A stretch of DNA of 64,000 bases, from assembly GCF_032121415.1 (NCBI RefSeq), contig NZ_CP135079.1, positions 992,001-1,056,000 on the forward strand, in the 5' to 3' direction. The notes under the pieces were generated by a model. It did no database searches, was not told the DNA's origin, and saw only the letters and a list, made by a program, of their open reading frames with translations. A program made the position numbers and the translations under genes. This DNA is from Streptomyces parvus. Lineage in GTDB: Bacteria; Actinomycetota; Actinomycetes; Streptomycetales; Streptomycetaceae. Positions 33,418 through 42,482 of the stretch are shown here, one piece after another (position 1 is the first letter of the stretch; every line of letters starts with the position of its first letter).

Positions 33418-33855
33418 ATGAGCAACGTCTCACACGCGAGGAGTGACTTGTCGGGCCACCCCGACGCCTCCGAAATGCGTGCACGGTACGACCGCGTGAT
33501 GGGCGGCCGCGATGTGGCGCTGGTGGACGCGCCGGTCTTCCTCGTCGGCCTCTACTGCGCCGTCTCCCCGTGGGTGCTCCACTTCACGGCGAGCCAGCCG
33601 GCCCTGGTCACGCACAACCTGGTGATGGGGATCGCCATCGCGGTGCTGGCTCTCGGCTTCACCGTGATGCCCGAGCGCATGTACGGCTTGAGCTGGGCGA
33701 TCTGCGCCATCGGGGCGTGGATCATCGTGTCGACCTGGGTGGTGGGCAACAGCCCGGACGCCGGAGTCGTGATCAACAACATCATCGTCGGCGGGCTGAC
33801 GGTGCTGCTGGGCATGGTCTGCGCAGGAGCAACGACGAGAACCCGCAGCACGTGA
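33418..33855 (+). CDS. SPW-repeat membrane protein
   Basis: Small membrane protein (145 aa) with four transmembrane segments arranged as two SPW-type repeats; the first shows AVSPWVLHF, the second is degenerate (IVSTWVVGNSP). An N-terminal 40-residue hydrophilic region precedes. Function unknown. ATG at 33418 follows GAAGGGG. The 195-base upstream gap contains the fasciclin terminator and an AGTGC-N9-GCACT inverted repeat at 33326-33344 that may be an operator. Confidence 0.8.
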   Translation: MSNVSHARSDLSGHPDASEMRARYDRVMGGRDVALVDAPVFLVGLYCAVSPWVLHFTASQPALVTHNLVMGIAIAVLALGFTVMPERMYGLSWAICAIGAWIIVSTWVVGNSPDAGVVINNIIVGGLTVLLGMVCAGATTRTRST

Positions 33856-33958
33856 CGGACGAGCACGCCGCACCACCCCGACGACCCCGCTCCTCGCCTC
33901 GGCCCGGCGCTTCCAGCGCTTCCGGCGTCTGAGGAGCGGGGCCCGGCCAGCGCACCGC

Positions 33959-36799
33959 TCACCCCACCGAGCTGTACGCCACCACTCCCCGCAACACCGC
34001 GTCCACCGCCTTGCGCGCACTCCTCGCCACGCCGGACGCTCCCTCCCCGGCATCCCGAGGCGCCGCCGCGGCCACCTGCCCCAGCACATCGATCACCTGC
34101 TTGCACCACCGTACGAAGTCCCCCGCCGGCATCTCCGCCTCGCGCAGCACCTCGTCCAGCGTCCGGCCGGAGGCCCACATGTAGACCGCCCAGGCGAAGC
34201 CGAGATCGGGCTCGCGCTGCCCGACCCCTTCCGTCTGGTTGATCTTGAAGTCCTCCTCCAGGGCATCCAGCCGCCCCCAGATCCGCACCATCTCGCCCAT
34301 GGCGACCTTGGCCGGACCGGACGGCAGCTTCGGCGCGACCGCGTCATCGGCCTGCCGCGCCTCGTAGACCAGAGCCGAGACGCATGCGGCGAGCTCAGCG
34401 GGGTTGAGCCCCTCCCAGACCCCCTCGCGCAGGCACTCGCTGGCCAGCAGATCCAGCTCACCGTAGAGCCGGGCCAGCCGCCGCCCGTTGGCGGTGACCT
34501 CGTTGCCCCGGAGGTAGTCCAGCTCGGTGAGGAGCGCGACGATCCGGTCGAAGGTGCGGGCGATCGTGTTCGTCCGCCCCTCGATCCGCTTCTCCAGTTG
34601 GCGGGTGTCCCGCTGCAGCCGGTGGTAGCGCTCGGCCCACCGCGCGTGGTCCTCCCGCTCGTCGCATCCGTGGCACGGGTGGGCGCGCAGCTCGGCCCGC
34701 AGCCGGACGATCTCGCGGTCGTCGGCGGCCGGCGCCCGCCCCTTGCGGTGCCGGTCGGGCACGATGTGCCCGGCCTTGGACCGCAGCGCGGAGGCCAGAT
34801 CACGCCGGGACTGCGGCGAGCGCGGGTTGAACGACTTCGGGACGCGCATCCGGTCCAGCGCCTCCACCGGCACCGGGAAGTCCATCGAGGCCAGCCGCTT
34901 GACCTGCCGCTCGGCGGTCAGCACCAGCGGCCGAGGCCCGTCGTGGTGGTCGAAGCCGCGGTGCCCGTTGGCCCGCCCGGCCGGAAGCCCCGGGTCCAGC
35001 ACCAGCGCCAGACCCGCGAACTTGCCCGTCGGAACGTGGATGACATCGCCCGGTTTCAGCTTCTCCAGGGACGAGGCCGCCGCCGCCCGCCGCTGCGCCG
35101 CGCCCTGCTTGGCCAGCTCCGTCTCGCGGTCCTTGAGGTCGCGCCGAAGGCGCGCGTACTCCTCGAAGTCCCCGAGGTGGCAGGTCATGCCCTCCTTGTA
35201 GCCCTCCAGTCCCTCCTCGTTGCGCTGCACCTGCCGGGAGATCCCGACGACGGACTTGTCCGCCTGGAACTGGGCGAACGAGGTCTCCAGCAGCTCCCGC
35301 GACCGGTGCCGCCCGAACTGCTGCACCAGGTTCACGGCCATGTTGTACGAGGGCCGGAAGCTGGAGCGCAGCGGATACGTACGCGTCCCCGCGAGGCCGG
35401 CCAGCGCCGTCGGGTCCAGTCCGCGCTGCCACAGGACCACCGCGTGACCCTCGACGTCGATGCCGCGGCGTCCGGCCCGGCCGGTGAGCTGGGTGTACTC
35501 GCCGGGGGTGATGTCGGCGTGCTGCTCGCCGTTCCACTTGACGAGCTTCTCCAGCACCACCGAGCGGGCGGGCATGTTGATGCCGAGCGCCAGTGTCTCG
35601 GTGGCGAACACGGCCTTCACCAGGCCCCGGACGAACAGCTCCTCGACGACCTCCTTGAACGTCGGCAGCATGCCCGCGTGGTGGGCGGCGATGCCCCGCT
35701 CCAGCCCTTCGAGCCACTCGTAGTAGCCGAGGACATGGAGGTCCTCGCCGGGGATGGACGCGGTCCGCTCCTCGACGATCTCCCGGACCAGCCGGCGGTT
35801 GTCCTCGTCGTTGAGCCGGAGTCCGGCGTACAGACACTGCTGGACGGCGGCCTCGCACCCCGCCCGGCTGAAGATGAACGTGATCGCGGGGAGCAGTCCC
35901 TCGTTGTCCAGCCGGTCGATGACCTCGGGCCTGCCGGGCGTCCAGATCCGGCCGCGCTGGCGCCGCTCACGCTCGCGGTCGGCCTCGCGCACCATCTTGC
36001 CCCGGCGGCGGTCGCGGGGGTTGTAGGTGTTCTGGCTCTCCTGGCGGGCGAGCCGCACCAGGTCCGGATTGACCTCACGGCGTCCGGCGCCCCGGCCGCC
36101 GTGGTCGGTCCCCTCCTCGAAGAGGTCGTACATCCGGCGTCCGGCCATCACGTGCTGCCACAGCGGCACGGGACGGTGCTCGGAGACGATGACCTCGGTG
36201 TCGCCGCGCACGGTGTCCAGCCAGTCGCCGAACTCCTCCGCGTTGGAGACGGTCGCCGACAGGGATACCAGCGTCACCGACTCGGGGAGGTGAATGATCA
36301 CTTCCTCCCACACCGCGCCCCGGAAGCGGTCGGAGAGGTAGTGCACCTCGTCCATCACCACATAGCCGAGGCCGGACAGCGACTGGGAGCCCGCGTACAG
36401 CATGTTCCGCAGGACCTCGGTGGTCATCACGACCACCGGCGCCTCGGAGTTGACGCTGTTGTCGCCGGTCAGCAGACCGACCTTGTCCGCGCCGTACCGC
36501 TTGACCAGGTCGGCGTACTTCTGGTTCGAGAGCGCCTTGATCGGCGTGGTGTAGAAGCATTTGCGGCCCTGCTCCAGGGCCAGGTGCACGGCGAACTCGC
36601 CGACGATCGTCTTGCCCGACCCGGTGGGGGCCGCGACCAGCACCCCCTTGCCCGCCTCCAGGGCCTGGCAGGCCTCGATCTGGAACGGGTCCAGGCCGAA
36701 GTCGTACATCTCCCGGAAGGGCCCGAGGGCCGTCGCCATCTCGGCCGCACGGGCGCGGGATGCCTGGTATCGCTCAGCTGGTGAGAGGTCCTCTGTCAT
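33959..36799 (-). CDS. helY: Ski2/Mtr4-like DEAH-box RNA helicase
   Basis: Superfamily 2 helicase (946 aa from ATG at 36799). Walker A APTGSGKT, DEVH box VMDEVHYL, motif III SATVSN, motif VI QLTGRAGRRG and the family's C-terminal helical domain are present. It matches HelY of M. tuberculosis in size and in position beside tatC-tatA and pafC-pafB. Presumed RNA processing or decay. The frame extends eight codons upstream. It is the last gene of a minus-strand run tatA-tatC-DAGK-helicase. Confidence 0.92.
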   Translation of the reverse strand: MTEDLSPAERYQASRARAAEMATALGPFREMYDFGLDPFQIEACQALEAGKGVLVAAPTGSGKTIVGEFAVHLALEQGRKCFYTTPIKALSNQKYADLVKRYGADKVGLLTGDNSVNSEAPVVVMTTEVLRNMLYAGSQSLSGLGYVVMDEVHYLSDRFRGAVWEEVIIHLPESVTLVSLSATVSNAEEFGDWLDTVRGDTEVIVSEHRPVPLWQHVMAGRRMYDLFEEGTDHGGRGAGRREVNPDLVRLARQESQNTYNPRDRRRGKMVREADRERERRQRGRIWTPGRPEVIDRLDNEGLLPAITFIFSRAGCEAAVQQCLYAGLRLNDEDNRRLVREIVEERTASIPGEDLHVLGYYEWLEGLERGIAAHHAGMLPTFKEVVEELFVRGLVKAVFATETLALGINMPARSVVLEKLVKWNGEQHADITPGEYTQLTGRAGRRGIDVEGHAVVLWQRGLDPTALAGLAGTRTYPLRSSFRPSYNMAVNLVQQFGRHRSRELLETSFAQFQADKSVVGISRQVQRNEEGLEGYKEGMTCHLGDFEEYARLRRDLKDRETELAKQGAAQRRAAAASSLEKLKPGDVIHVPTGKFAGLALVLDPGLPAGRANGHRGFDHHDGPRPLVLTAERQVKRLASMDFPVPVEALDRMRVPKSFNPRSPQSRRDLASALRSKAGHIVPDRHRKGRAPAADDREIVRLRAELRAHPCHGCDEREDHARWAERYHRLQRDTRQLEKRIEGRTNTIARTFDRIVALLTELDYLRGNEVTANGRRLARLYGELDLLASECLREGVWEGLNPAELAACVSALVYEARQADDAVAPKLPSGPAKVAMGEMVRIWGRLDALEEDFKINQTEGVGQREPDLGFAWAVYMWASGRTLDEVLREAEMPAGDFVRWCKQVIDVLGQVAAAAPRDAGEGASGVARSARKAVDAVLRGVVAYSSVG

Positions 36800-36880
36800 C
36801 TTGGCTACGAGCCTACCCGTCACCTCTGACAGTCAGCCCGATCTTTAATCCCCCGGGGCTTCCGCCCGGCCGGCCCCTGG

Positions 36881-37774
36881 TCAGCCCCCGGTGAGCACCC
36901 GCACGGCCCCCGGTACGCAGGTGGCGGTGAGCGGCAGCGGGCCCATCGGTTCGCCGTCCGCGTACGCCGTGATCCCCTCCGCCGCCAGCTCGATCGAGGA
37001 GACCCGGTGCACGGTCACGGCGGGGTGGTTCAGATGCGTGCCCCGGTAGACCTTCGGGAACACCTTGAGCAGCGTGGTGCGGGTGCACTCGCCGACCACG
37101 GTCACGTCGAAGAGCCCGTCGTCCATCTCGGCCTCGGCGCAGATCCGCATGCCGCCGCCGTACGTGGTTCCGTTGCCGACCGCGATGAGGGTGGCCTCGA
37201 TCTCGGCGGCTTCTCCCCCGTCGAGCCGGATCCGGTACGGGATCGGCCTGAAGGCGGCCAGTTCGGCGAGGATCGCGAGGTCGTACGTGAACCGGCCGCC
37301 GACGAAGCGCATCCGGTTGCCCCGGTCATTGACCCGGGAGTCGAAGCCGGAGGCGAGGACGGACCCGAACCAGCGGTCCCCGACCCGCCCCAGGTCGACC
37401 TCGCGGTGGCCGCCGGCCTTGAGGGCCCGCGCGGCCAGCCGTCCGGCGGCGGCCGGGTCGCGGATCGGCAGACCCAGCGCACGGGCGAAGTCGTTGCCGG
37501 TGCCGACGGCAACGACCCCGAGCGGGGTGGCGGTCCCGGCGACGGCCTGGAGGGCGAGGGACATCAGCCCGTCCCCGCCCACGGCTATGAGCGCTCCGGT
37601 CCCCGCCGCGACGGCCGCGCGGGCCCGGCGCAGGGCGTCGTCGGCGTTCTCGCCCAGCACCGTACGGACGGAGTACCCGGCGTCCCGCAACGCGGAAGCG
37701 GCCGGCGGCGCGGCGTGCGCGCCCCGGCCGCGTCCGGCGGTGGGATTGACGAAGAGGGTGATCTCGCTGGTCAC
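36881..37774 (-). CDS. Diacylglycerol-kinase-family lipid kinase
   Basis: DagK-catalytic-domain protein (297 aa). ITLFVNPTAGRGRG opens the fold, the nucleotide loop is IAVGGDGLMSLALQAV, and GVVAVGTGNDFARALGL carries the GTGND motif. AVGNGTTYGGGMRI and a late beta-sandwich (ITAYADGEPMG) complete it. It probably phosphorylates diacylglycerol or another lipid alcohol at the membrane. GTG start, 18 bases after tatC. The Tat system and this kinase share only the operon, not an obvious pathway. Confidence 0.9.
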   Translation of the reverse strand: MTSEITLFVNPTAGRGRGAHAAPPAASALRDAGYSVRTVLGENADDALRRARAAVAAGTGALIAVGGDGLMSLALQAVAGTATPLGVVAVGTGNDFARALGLPIRDPAAAGRLAARALKAGGHREVDLGRVGDRWFGSVLASGFDSRVNDRGNRMRFVGGRFTYDLAILAELAAFRPIPYRIRLDGGEAAEIEATLIAVGNGTTYGGGMRICAEAEMDDGLFDVTVVGECTRTTLLKVFPKVYRGTHLNHPAVTVHRVSSIELAAEGITAYADGEPMGPLPLTATCVPGAVRVLTGG

Positions 37775-37792
37775 CCGCCGGACCCTACAAGG

Positions 37793-38758
37793 TCAGGTGA
37801 TGTCGTCGTAACCGTTCATCCGGTGCGATCCGGGCCCGTCCGCCTCACCGGTGGCCTGCCCGGGCAGCGCGGGGCGGGAGGAGGAGACGTTCTCCACGCG
37901 GCCGACGGGCTCGGGCGTCAGATCGAGTTCCGACGCCTCGTCGTCGCTGAGCGCGGCATCGGGGTTGTTGCGGTTGCGCCGCTTGTCGTTCAGCAAGGAG
38001 AAGCCGACGGAGAAGAAGTAGAGCACCGCGAGCGGCCCGGCGAGGAGCAGCATGGAGATGGGCTCGCCGCCGGGGGTCGCGATGGCCGCGAAGGCGGTGA
38101 GGCCGACGATCATGCCGCGCCACCAGCGCAGCATACGGACGCCCGTGAGGACCCCGGTCATGTTGAGGGCGATGAGCAGCAGCGGCAGCTCGAAGGCGAG
38201 ACCGAAGACGATCACCATGCGGGTGATCAGGTCGAGGAAGTCGTCGAGCGGCAGGAGGTTCGTGACGTTGTCCGGCGTGAAGCCGAGCATGATCTCGGCC
38301 GTCTGCGGCAGGATCGTGTAAGCGAGGTAGGCGCCCGCGGTGAACAGCGGAACCCCTGCGGCCACGAAACCCAGGGAGTACCGCTTCTCCTTCTGGTGGA
38401 GACCGGGAGCGACGAAGGCCCAGAGCTGGTACAGCCAGACGGGCGTGGCGAGGAGAACGCCCGCCATGAGGGACACCTTCAGCGCGATGGTGAAGGGTGA
38501 CAGCAGACCGTTGGTGGTCATCTCCGCGCACGGGCGGCCGTTGACCATCGTCTGGACGCCGTTCTTGCAGCCGACCGAGTCGAGGATCGGCTTCATCAGG
38601 AACTCGAAGATCTCCTTGTGGAAGAAGGCGGCCCCGATGACGGCGATCAGGATCGCCAGCACGGCCTTCAGCAGCCGGTTACGCAGCTCACGCAGGTGAT
38701 CGAGGAGAGGCATCCGCCCCTCGTCGTCCTTCTCCTGCTTGCGGGCAGACTTGAGCAA
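37793..38758 (-). CDS. tatC: Sec-independent translocase subunit TatC
   Basis: Receptor core of the twin-arginine translocase (321 aa), with six transmembrane segments. Conserved features: MPLLDHLRELRNRLLKA at the cytoplasmic N-terminus, the periplasmic loop with Phe/Pro, FGLAFELPLLLI and ATPGGEPISMLLLAGPL. A 50-residue acidic tail is longer than in E. coli. I accept a TTG start with GAGGGAAG upstream; the ATG at MPLLDHL is internal and less supported. It lies 49 bases after tatA. Confidence 0.93.
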   Translation of the reverse strand: MLKSARKQEKDDEGRMPLLDHLRELRNRLLKAVLAILIAVIGAAFFHKEIFEFLMKPILDSVGCKNGVQTMVNGRPCAEMTTNGLLSPFTIALKVSLMAGVLLATPVWLYQLWAFVAPGLHQKEKRYSLGFVAAGVPLFTAGAYLAYTILPQTAEIMLGFTPDNVTNLLPLDDFLDLITRMVIVFGLAFELPLLLIALNMTGVLTGVRMLRWWRGMIVGLTAFAAIATPGGEPISMLLLAGPLAVLYFFSVGFSLLNDKRRNRNNPDAALSDDEASELDLTPEPVGRVENVSSSRPALPGQATGEADGPGSHRMNGYDDIT

Positions 38759-38807
38759 CCCACTTCCCTCGTCTCGTGCGGCGGCTGTCGGCGGAGCGCG
38801 TCGGCGG

Positions 38808-39104
38808 TCAGCTCTGGGTGGTGGGCTTGGCCTCGTTGACCGGGCGGGAGCTGGTGACGTCTCCCGGCGCGGCCTGGATGGTGCGCGCGGTGGTGGACTG
38901 CGGCGGGACCGTGTCGTCGACGGTCTCCGTGGTGGGCGTCGCGGTCGCCGCGTCGTCCTTCTTCATGGCCTTCGCCTCGCTCTTGAGGATGCGGGCCGAC
39001 TTGCCGAGCGAGCGCGCCATGTCGGGGAGCTTCTTGGCACCGAAGAGCAGCAGGATGACAGCGATGATCAGAACGATCTCGAGGGGCTTCAGATTGCCGA
39101 TCAT
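38808..39104 (-). CDS. tatA: Sec-independent translocase subunit TatA
   Basis: Pore-forming Tat subunit (98 aa). A short N-terminal membrane helix [21 protein letters not shown] leads into the amphipathic helix [22 protein letters not shown] Thr/Pro-rich tail follows. ATG at MIGNLKP is chosen because GAAGGAAG lies six bases upstream. No tatB is adjacent, as is usual where tatA and tatC pair. Confidence 0.94.
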   Translation of the reverse strand: MIGNLKPLEIVLIIAVILLLFGAKKLPDMARSLGKSARILKSEAKAMKKDDAATATPTTETVDDTVPPQSTTARTIQAAPGDVTSSRPVNEAKPTTQS

Positions 39105-39322
39105 GTGCGACTTCCTTCTCACTGAGGCGGCTGGGGGGTGGGCTCGCTACCCGTTCGACCGGGCATACGTCCGATCGTTGCGCTTGGCAGCGATCGTAAC
39201 CCGCAGGGGTAAACGCGAGGCAATGCCCGTGCGTACTCCGGCTTGCGGCCCCGCACCTCCCTGCCTGGGCCGACCCATGCAGCGTACCCCCCTGTGCTGT
39301 GGGGCATCAGGCCCCCGGCGCG

Positions 39323-39520
39323 CTAGGGCAGGCCGTCACCGGTGGCCGCGAGCCGGGTGGCGGCCCGCTCCAGGTCCTCGGACGCCCGGTTGATGCGCTC
39401 GGTGGTCTCGGTGACCTGCCGGCCGAGACGCTGGGCCTCGACGAAGACCTTGATGCCGAGCACACCGAGCACGGCGACGCCCAGGAATCCGAGGGCGATG
39501 GCGAGCATGGGCCAGAACAT
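39323..39520 (-). CDS. Small membrane protein with coiled-coil tail
   Basis: A 65-aa protein. One N-terminal transmembrane helix (MLAIALGFLGVAVLGVLGIKV) is followed by a charged helix with heptad character (RLGRQVTETTERINRASEDL). No known family. It lies between the zinc-ribbon gene and tatA on the same strand. The length, hydrophobic pattern and ATG with a plausible GAGGC site upstream support a real gene. Confidence 0.6.
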   Translation of the reverse strand: MFWPMLAIALGFLGVAVLGVLGIKVFVEAQRLGRQVTETTERINRASEDLERAATRLAATGDGLP

Positions 39521-39582
39521 ACGGGGTGCCTCTTCCTACGAGCGTCCCGCGGGCTTGCGGCGGGCGGGCTGCGATCGGGGCG

Positions 39583-39921
39583 CTACAGGGCGGTGTGCAG
39601 GCGCAGGGTCCGTACGCCGCCGCCGGTGAGCAGTTCGATGATGCGCTCCCCGGCGGGCTTGCGGACCGAGGCGCCGCACTCGGGGCAGGTGAAGGTGTAG
39701 AAGGTGGTGCGGCGGGTGGCGCCGATCGCGAGGCGCAGTGCGGCGGCGGCCAGTTCGAAGCGCCCGCGGCAGTCGGGGCACGCGGCCCGGAAGCGTACGG
39801 CTGCGGGGACCGGCACGGGGACGGGACCGGTGCCGGACCGGGGCGCCGGGCGTATCCCGGTGCCGGGCAGAGCCTCCGGGCGGCCTTGGGTGGTGGCCGG
39901 GAACAGGGGCGTCCGGTTCAT
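39583..39921 (-). CDS. Zinc-ribbon protein, unknown role
   Basis: A 112-aa basic protein with two CxxC knuckles, CPDC and CPEC, about 30 residues apart, forming a probable zinc ribbon. The Pro/Gly-rich N-terminus is unstructured. It lies 22 bases after pafC in the same direction, so it is probably co-transcribed with the pafBC regulators. Not recognised further. Confidence 0.65.
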   Translation of the reverse strand: MNRTPLFPATTQGRPEALPGTGIRPAPRSGTGPVPVPVPAAVRFRAACPDCRGRFELAAAALRLAIGATRRTTFYTFTCPECGASVRKPAGERIIELLTGGGVRTLRLHTAL

Positions 39922-39943
39922 CGTCGTCTCACTCCCCTGGCCC

Positions 39944-40900
39944 TCAGACCGCGTCCTCGTAGGCCGCGAGCGCCTCGCGGGCGGCCTCGCGGGCGCTGTC
40001 CGCGAGCTCCGGCGGGGCGACGATACGGCCGTCGCCGCCGAGCCGCAGGGCGAGTCGGCGCAGCGAGGCCGGATCGGGGGTGCGCAGGGTGATGCGCAGG
40101 CCGCCGTCGGGCAGTTCCTCGGCGGAGTCGTGCGGGTAGTACTCGGCGACCCAGCGGCCGCCGGTGCCGACCTCGATCACGACTTCCGGGTCCTCGGCGG
40201 CGGGCTGGACAAGCCCGGCGGACAGGTCGCGCAGTTCCAGCTCGGGCGGGGCGGCGGGGGCGTCGAGGAGGCGGATCTCCGCGACACGGTCGAGACGGAA
40301 GGTCCGGCGGGCCTCGGAGAGCCGGCACCAGCCCTCCATATAGGTGTGGCCGACGGCGAAGAGCCGGATCGGGTCGACCTCGCGCTCGGTGAGTTCGTCG
40401 CGGGCGGGCGAGTAGTAGCGCAGCCAGAGCCGGCGGCGCTCGGAGATGGCCCGGTCGACGTCGGCGAAGACGCCGCCCTCCGCCTCGAAGGTCACCGAGA
40501 GCCGGGAGCTGGCCGCGCCGGACTCGCCGGCTGCCGTCTCCAGCTTGGCGGTGGCGCGGACGAGGGCGTCCCGGTCGCTCTCGCGCAGGCCGGGCAGGGT
40601 GGCGACGGCACGGGCGGCGACGAGCAGCGCGGTGGCCTCGTCGGCGGCGAGCCGGAGCGGCTCGGCGACGTCGTCCGGGTTGTGCCACCAGATGCGGTCG
40701 CCGTCGGTGTCGATGTCGAGGAGGTCGCCGCCGCGGAAGCTGGTGCCGCACATGGGCAGGACGTCGAGGTCGGAGATCAGCTCGTCCTCGGTGATCCCGA
40801 AGGCCCGCGCCACGTCCTGGACGTGGGCGCCGGGGCGCTCGCGCAGATATGTCACCAGGGACAGCATCCGGCGGGTCTGGTCGATCGCGTTCGTGGCCAT
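39944..40900 (-). CDS. pafC: WYL-domain transcriptional regulator PafC
   Basis: WYL regulator (318 aa). A winged helix (RMLSLVTYLRERPGAHVQDVARAFGIT, in two helices) precedes the WYL domain (LWLRYYSPARDELTEREVDP, MEGWCRLSEARRTFRLDR) and its C-terminal extension. With PafB it forms the heterodimeric activator of the SOS-independent DNA-damage response in mycobacteria. The ATG is 13 bases after the pafB stop. The frame is open upstream into pafB, but those codons are non-coding there. Confidence 0.9.
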   Translation of the reverse strand: MATNAIDQTRRMLSLVTYLRERPGAHVQDVARAFGITEDELISDLDVLPMCGTSFRGGDLLDIDTDGDRIWWHNPDDVAEPLRLAADEATALLVAARAVATLPGLRESDRDALVRATAKLETAAGESGAASSRLSVTFEAEGGVFADVDRAISERRRLWLRYYSPARDELTEREVDPIRLFAVGHTYMEGWCRLSEARRTFRLDRVAEIRLLDAPAAPPELELRDLSAGLVQPAAEDPEVVIEVGTGGRWVAEYYPHDSAEELPDGGLRITLRTPDPASLRRLALRLGGDGRIVAPPELADSAREAAREALAAYEDAV

Positions 40901-40913
40901 CGTGTCGGCTCCC

Positions 40914-41867
40914 CTAGTCCTTGGCCACGGCTCGGAGCCGGTCCACCACATCGGCCCGCAGATCGGCGGGCTCCTCCACGACGACGTCCGGGCCGAACTC
41001 GACGAGCCAGGCGTCGAGGCCGTGTCCGTACGGGATCTCCAGCTCGTCCCAGCCGTCGCCGCGCTCCCGTACGGCGGTGGCGCGCGAGCGCAGCGGGTAG
41101 CCGGCTCCGGCGCGGAGCCTGATCCGCGCGGTCCGGGTCGCGGTCTCGCCGGCCCAGCTCTCGACGGTTTCGCGGACGGTGACCACGTCGGGCACCTCGG
41201 CACCGAAGGCTCCGGCACGGGAGCGGACCTTGCCGGTGATGCGGGAGAGCCGGAAGACGCGCTCGGCGCCCCGCTCGCGGTCCCAGCCGGCCAGGTACCA
41301 GTGGCCCCGCCAGCATTCGAGGGTCCAGGGTTCGACCTGGCGCTGCTCGGCGCGGGCGGAGTTGGCCTTGCGGTAGTCGAAGGTGACCGGACGGCGGTCG
41401 CGGCAGGCCAGCATCAGGGGCTCGAAGGCGGCCTCGTGGACGGGGATGCGGGGTTCGAGGGCGCTGTGGACCTCGTAGGCGTCCTCGGCCTCGGGCATTC
41501 CCGCGGCGCGCAGCTTCTGCAGGGCGCCGCTGGCGGCGCCGGCGAGGCGGGCCTGCTGCCAGACCTTGGCGGCGAGGCCGAGGGCGGCGGCCTCCTCGGC
41601 GTCCAGGGTGATGGGGGGCAGCCGGTTGCTGTCGCGGCGGGCGAGGTAGCCGGTGTCGCCGTCGAGGTTCTCGACGGTCTCGATGACGAGTCCGAGCTCG
41701 CGCAGATCGTCCTTGTCGCGCTCGAACATCCGGTTGAAGGAGTCGTCGGACCCCGCTTCGAGGTAGGCCTCGATGGATCCGCGGAGTTCGCGCTTGCTGA
41801 GGGGGCGCCGGGTCCCCAGCAGGCACAGCGCGAGGTTCATCAACCGCTCGGCCTTGGCAATCGCCAT
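40914..41867 (-). CDS. pafB: WYL-domain transcriptional regulator PafB
   Basis: WYL regulator (317 aa), paralogue of PafC. Winged helix AERLMNLALCLLGTRRPLSKRELRG, then FERDKDDLRELGLVIETV. The WYL core is VTFDYRKANSARAEQRQVEP with CWRGHWYLAGWDRERGAERVFRLSR. First gene of pafB-pafC-zinc ribbon. ATG start with GAAAGGG upstream. The name Paf reflects linkage to pafA, which lies two genes away here rather than adjacent. Confidence 0.9.
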   Translation of the reverse strand: MAIAKAERLMNLALCLLGTRRPLSKRELRGSIEAYLEAGSDDSFNRMFERDKDDLRELGLVIETVENLDGDTGYLARRDSNRLPPITLDAEEAAALGLAAKVWQQARLAGAASGALQKLRAAGMPEAEDAYEVHSALEPRIPVHEAAFEPLMLACRDRRPVTFDYRKANSARAEQRQVEPWTLECWRGHWYLAGWDRERGAERVFRLSRITGKVRSRAGAFGAEVPDVVTVRETVESWAGETATRTARIRLRAGAGYPLRSRATAVRERGDGWDELEIPYGHGLDAWLVEFGPDVVVEEPADLRADVVDRLRAVAKD

Positions 41868-41975
41868 CGACGCCCTTTCTCCGGTGCTCTACGACGGTCG
41901 ACCGTACCGCCCCGGGGTGTGGGGATCCAAAGCCGGCCGTCGTCCCGAGCGCGGGCGGGGGCCCTCCGGACAGCA

Positions 41976-42009
41976 CCGAGGGCCCCCGCCGTGCGACGGG
42001 GGCCCTCGG
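41976..42009 (-). terminator. Terminator after the cytosolic FKBP gene
   Basis: A 13-bp perfect stem (41976-41988 with 41997-42009) has an 8-base loop, 17 bases past the FKBP stop. Confidence 0.75.
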
Positions 42010-42026
42010 GCGTACAGCGGGAGCGA

Positions 42027-42398
42027 TCAGGCCGCGACGAGGTCGCAGACGAAGATCAGCGTCTCACCGGGGGCGATCTTGCCGCCGGCGCCGCGGTCGC
42101 CGTAGGCGAGGTGGGCGGGGATGGTCAGCTGGCGACGGCCGCCGACCTTCATGCCCTGCACGCCCTTGTCCCAGCCGGAGATGACCTGGCCGGCACCGAG
42201 CTGGAACTGCAGCGGGGTGCCGCGGTTCCACGAGGCGTCGAACTCCTCGCCGGTGGAGAAGGAGACGCCGACGTAGTGGACGGAGACGGTCTGGCCCGCC
42301 TGGGCCACCGGGCCGTCGCCCTCCCAGATGTCCTTGATCTCCAGATCGGCCGGCGGCTCGCCGCCCGGGAAGTCGACCTCGGGCTTCTCGATGCTCAC
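42027..42398 (-). CDS. FKBP-type peptidyl-prolyl isomerase, cytosolic
   Basis: Single-domain FKBP (123 aa). Active-site residues are in VSVHYVGV, EEFDASWNRG, QVISGWDKGVQGMKVGG, LAYGDRGAGGKI and LIFVCDLV. No signal peptide. GTG at VSIEKPEV is chosen for the AGGAG upstream. It lies downstream of, and in line with, the lipoprotein FKBP (84-base gap). Catalyses proline isomerisation during folding. Confidence 0.93.
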   Translation of the reverse strand: MSIEKPEVDFPGGEPPADLEIKDIWEGDGPVAQAGQTVSVHYVGVSFSTGEEFDASWNRGTPLQFQLGAGQVISGWDKGVQGMKVGGRRQLTIPAHLAYGDRGAGGKIAPGETLIFVCDLVAA

Positions 42399-42482
42399 TG
42401 AACTGCTCCTAAAAGAATCTTGGGGAAACCCCACAAGTTTCGCACGGGTCGCCCCGTCGCCCGGACCGTACCGAGAGGTGTC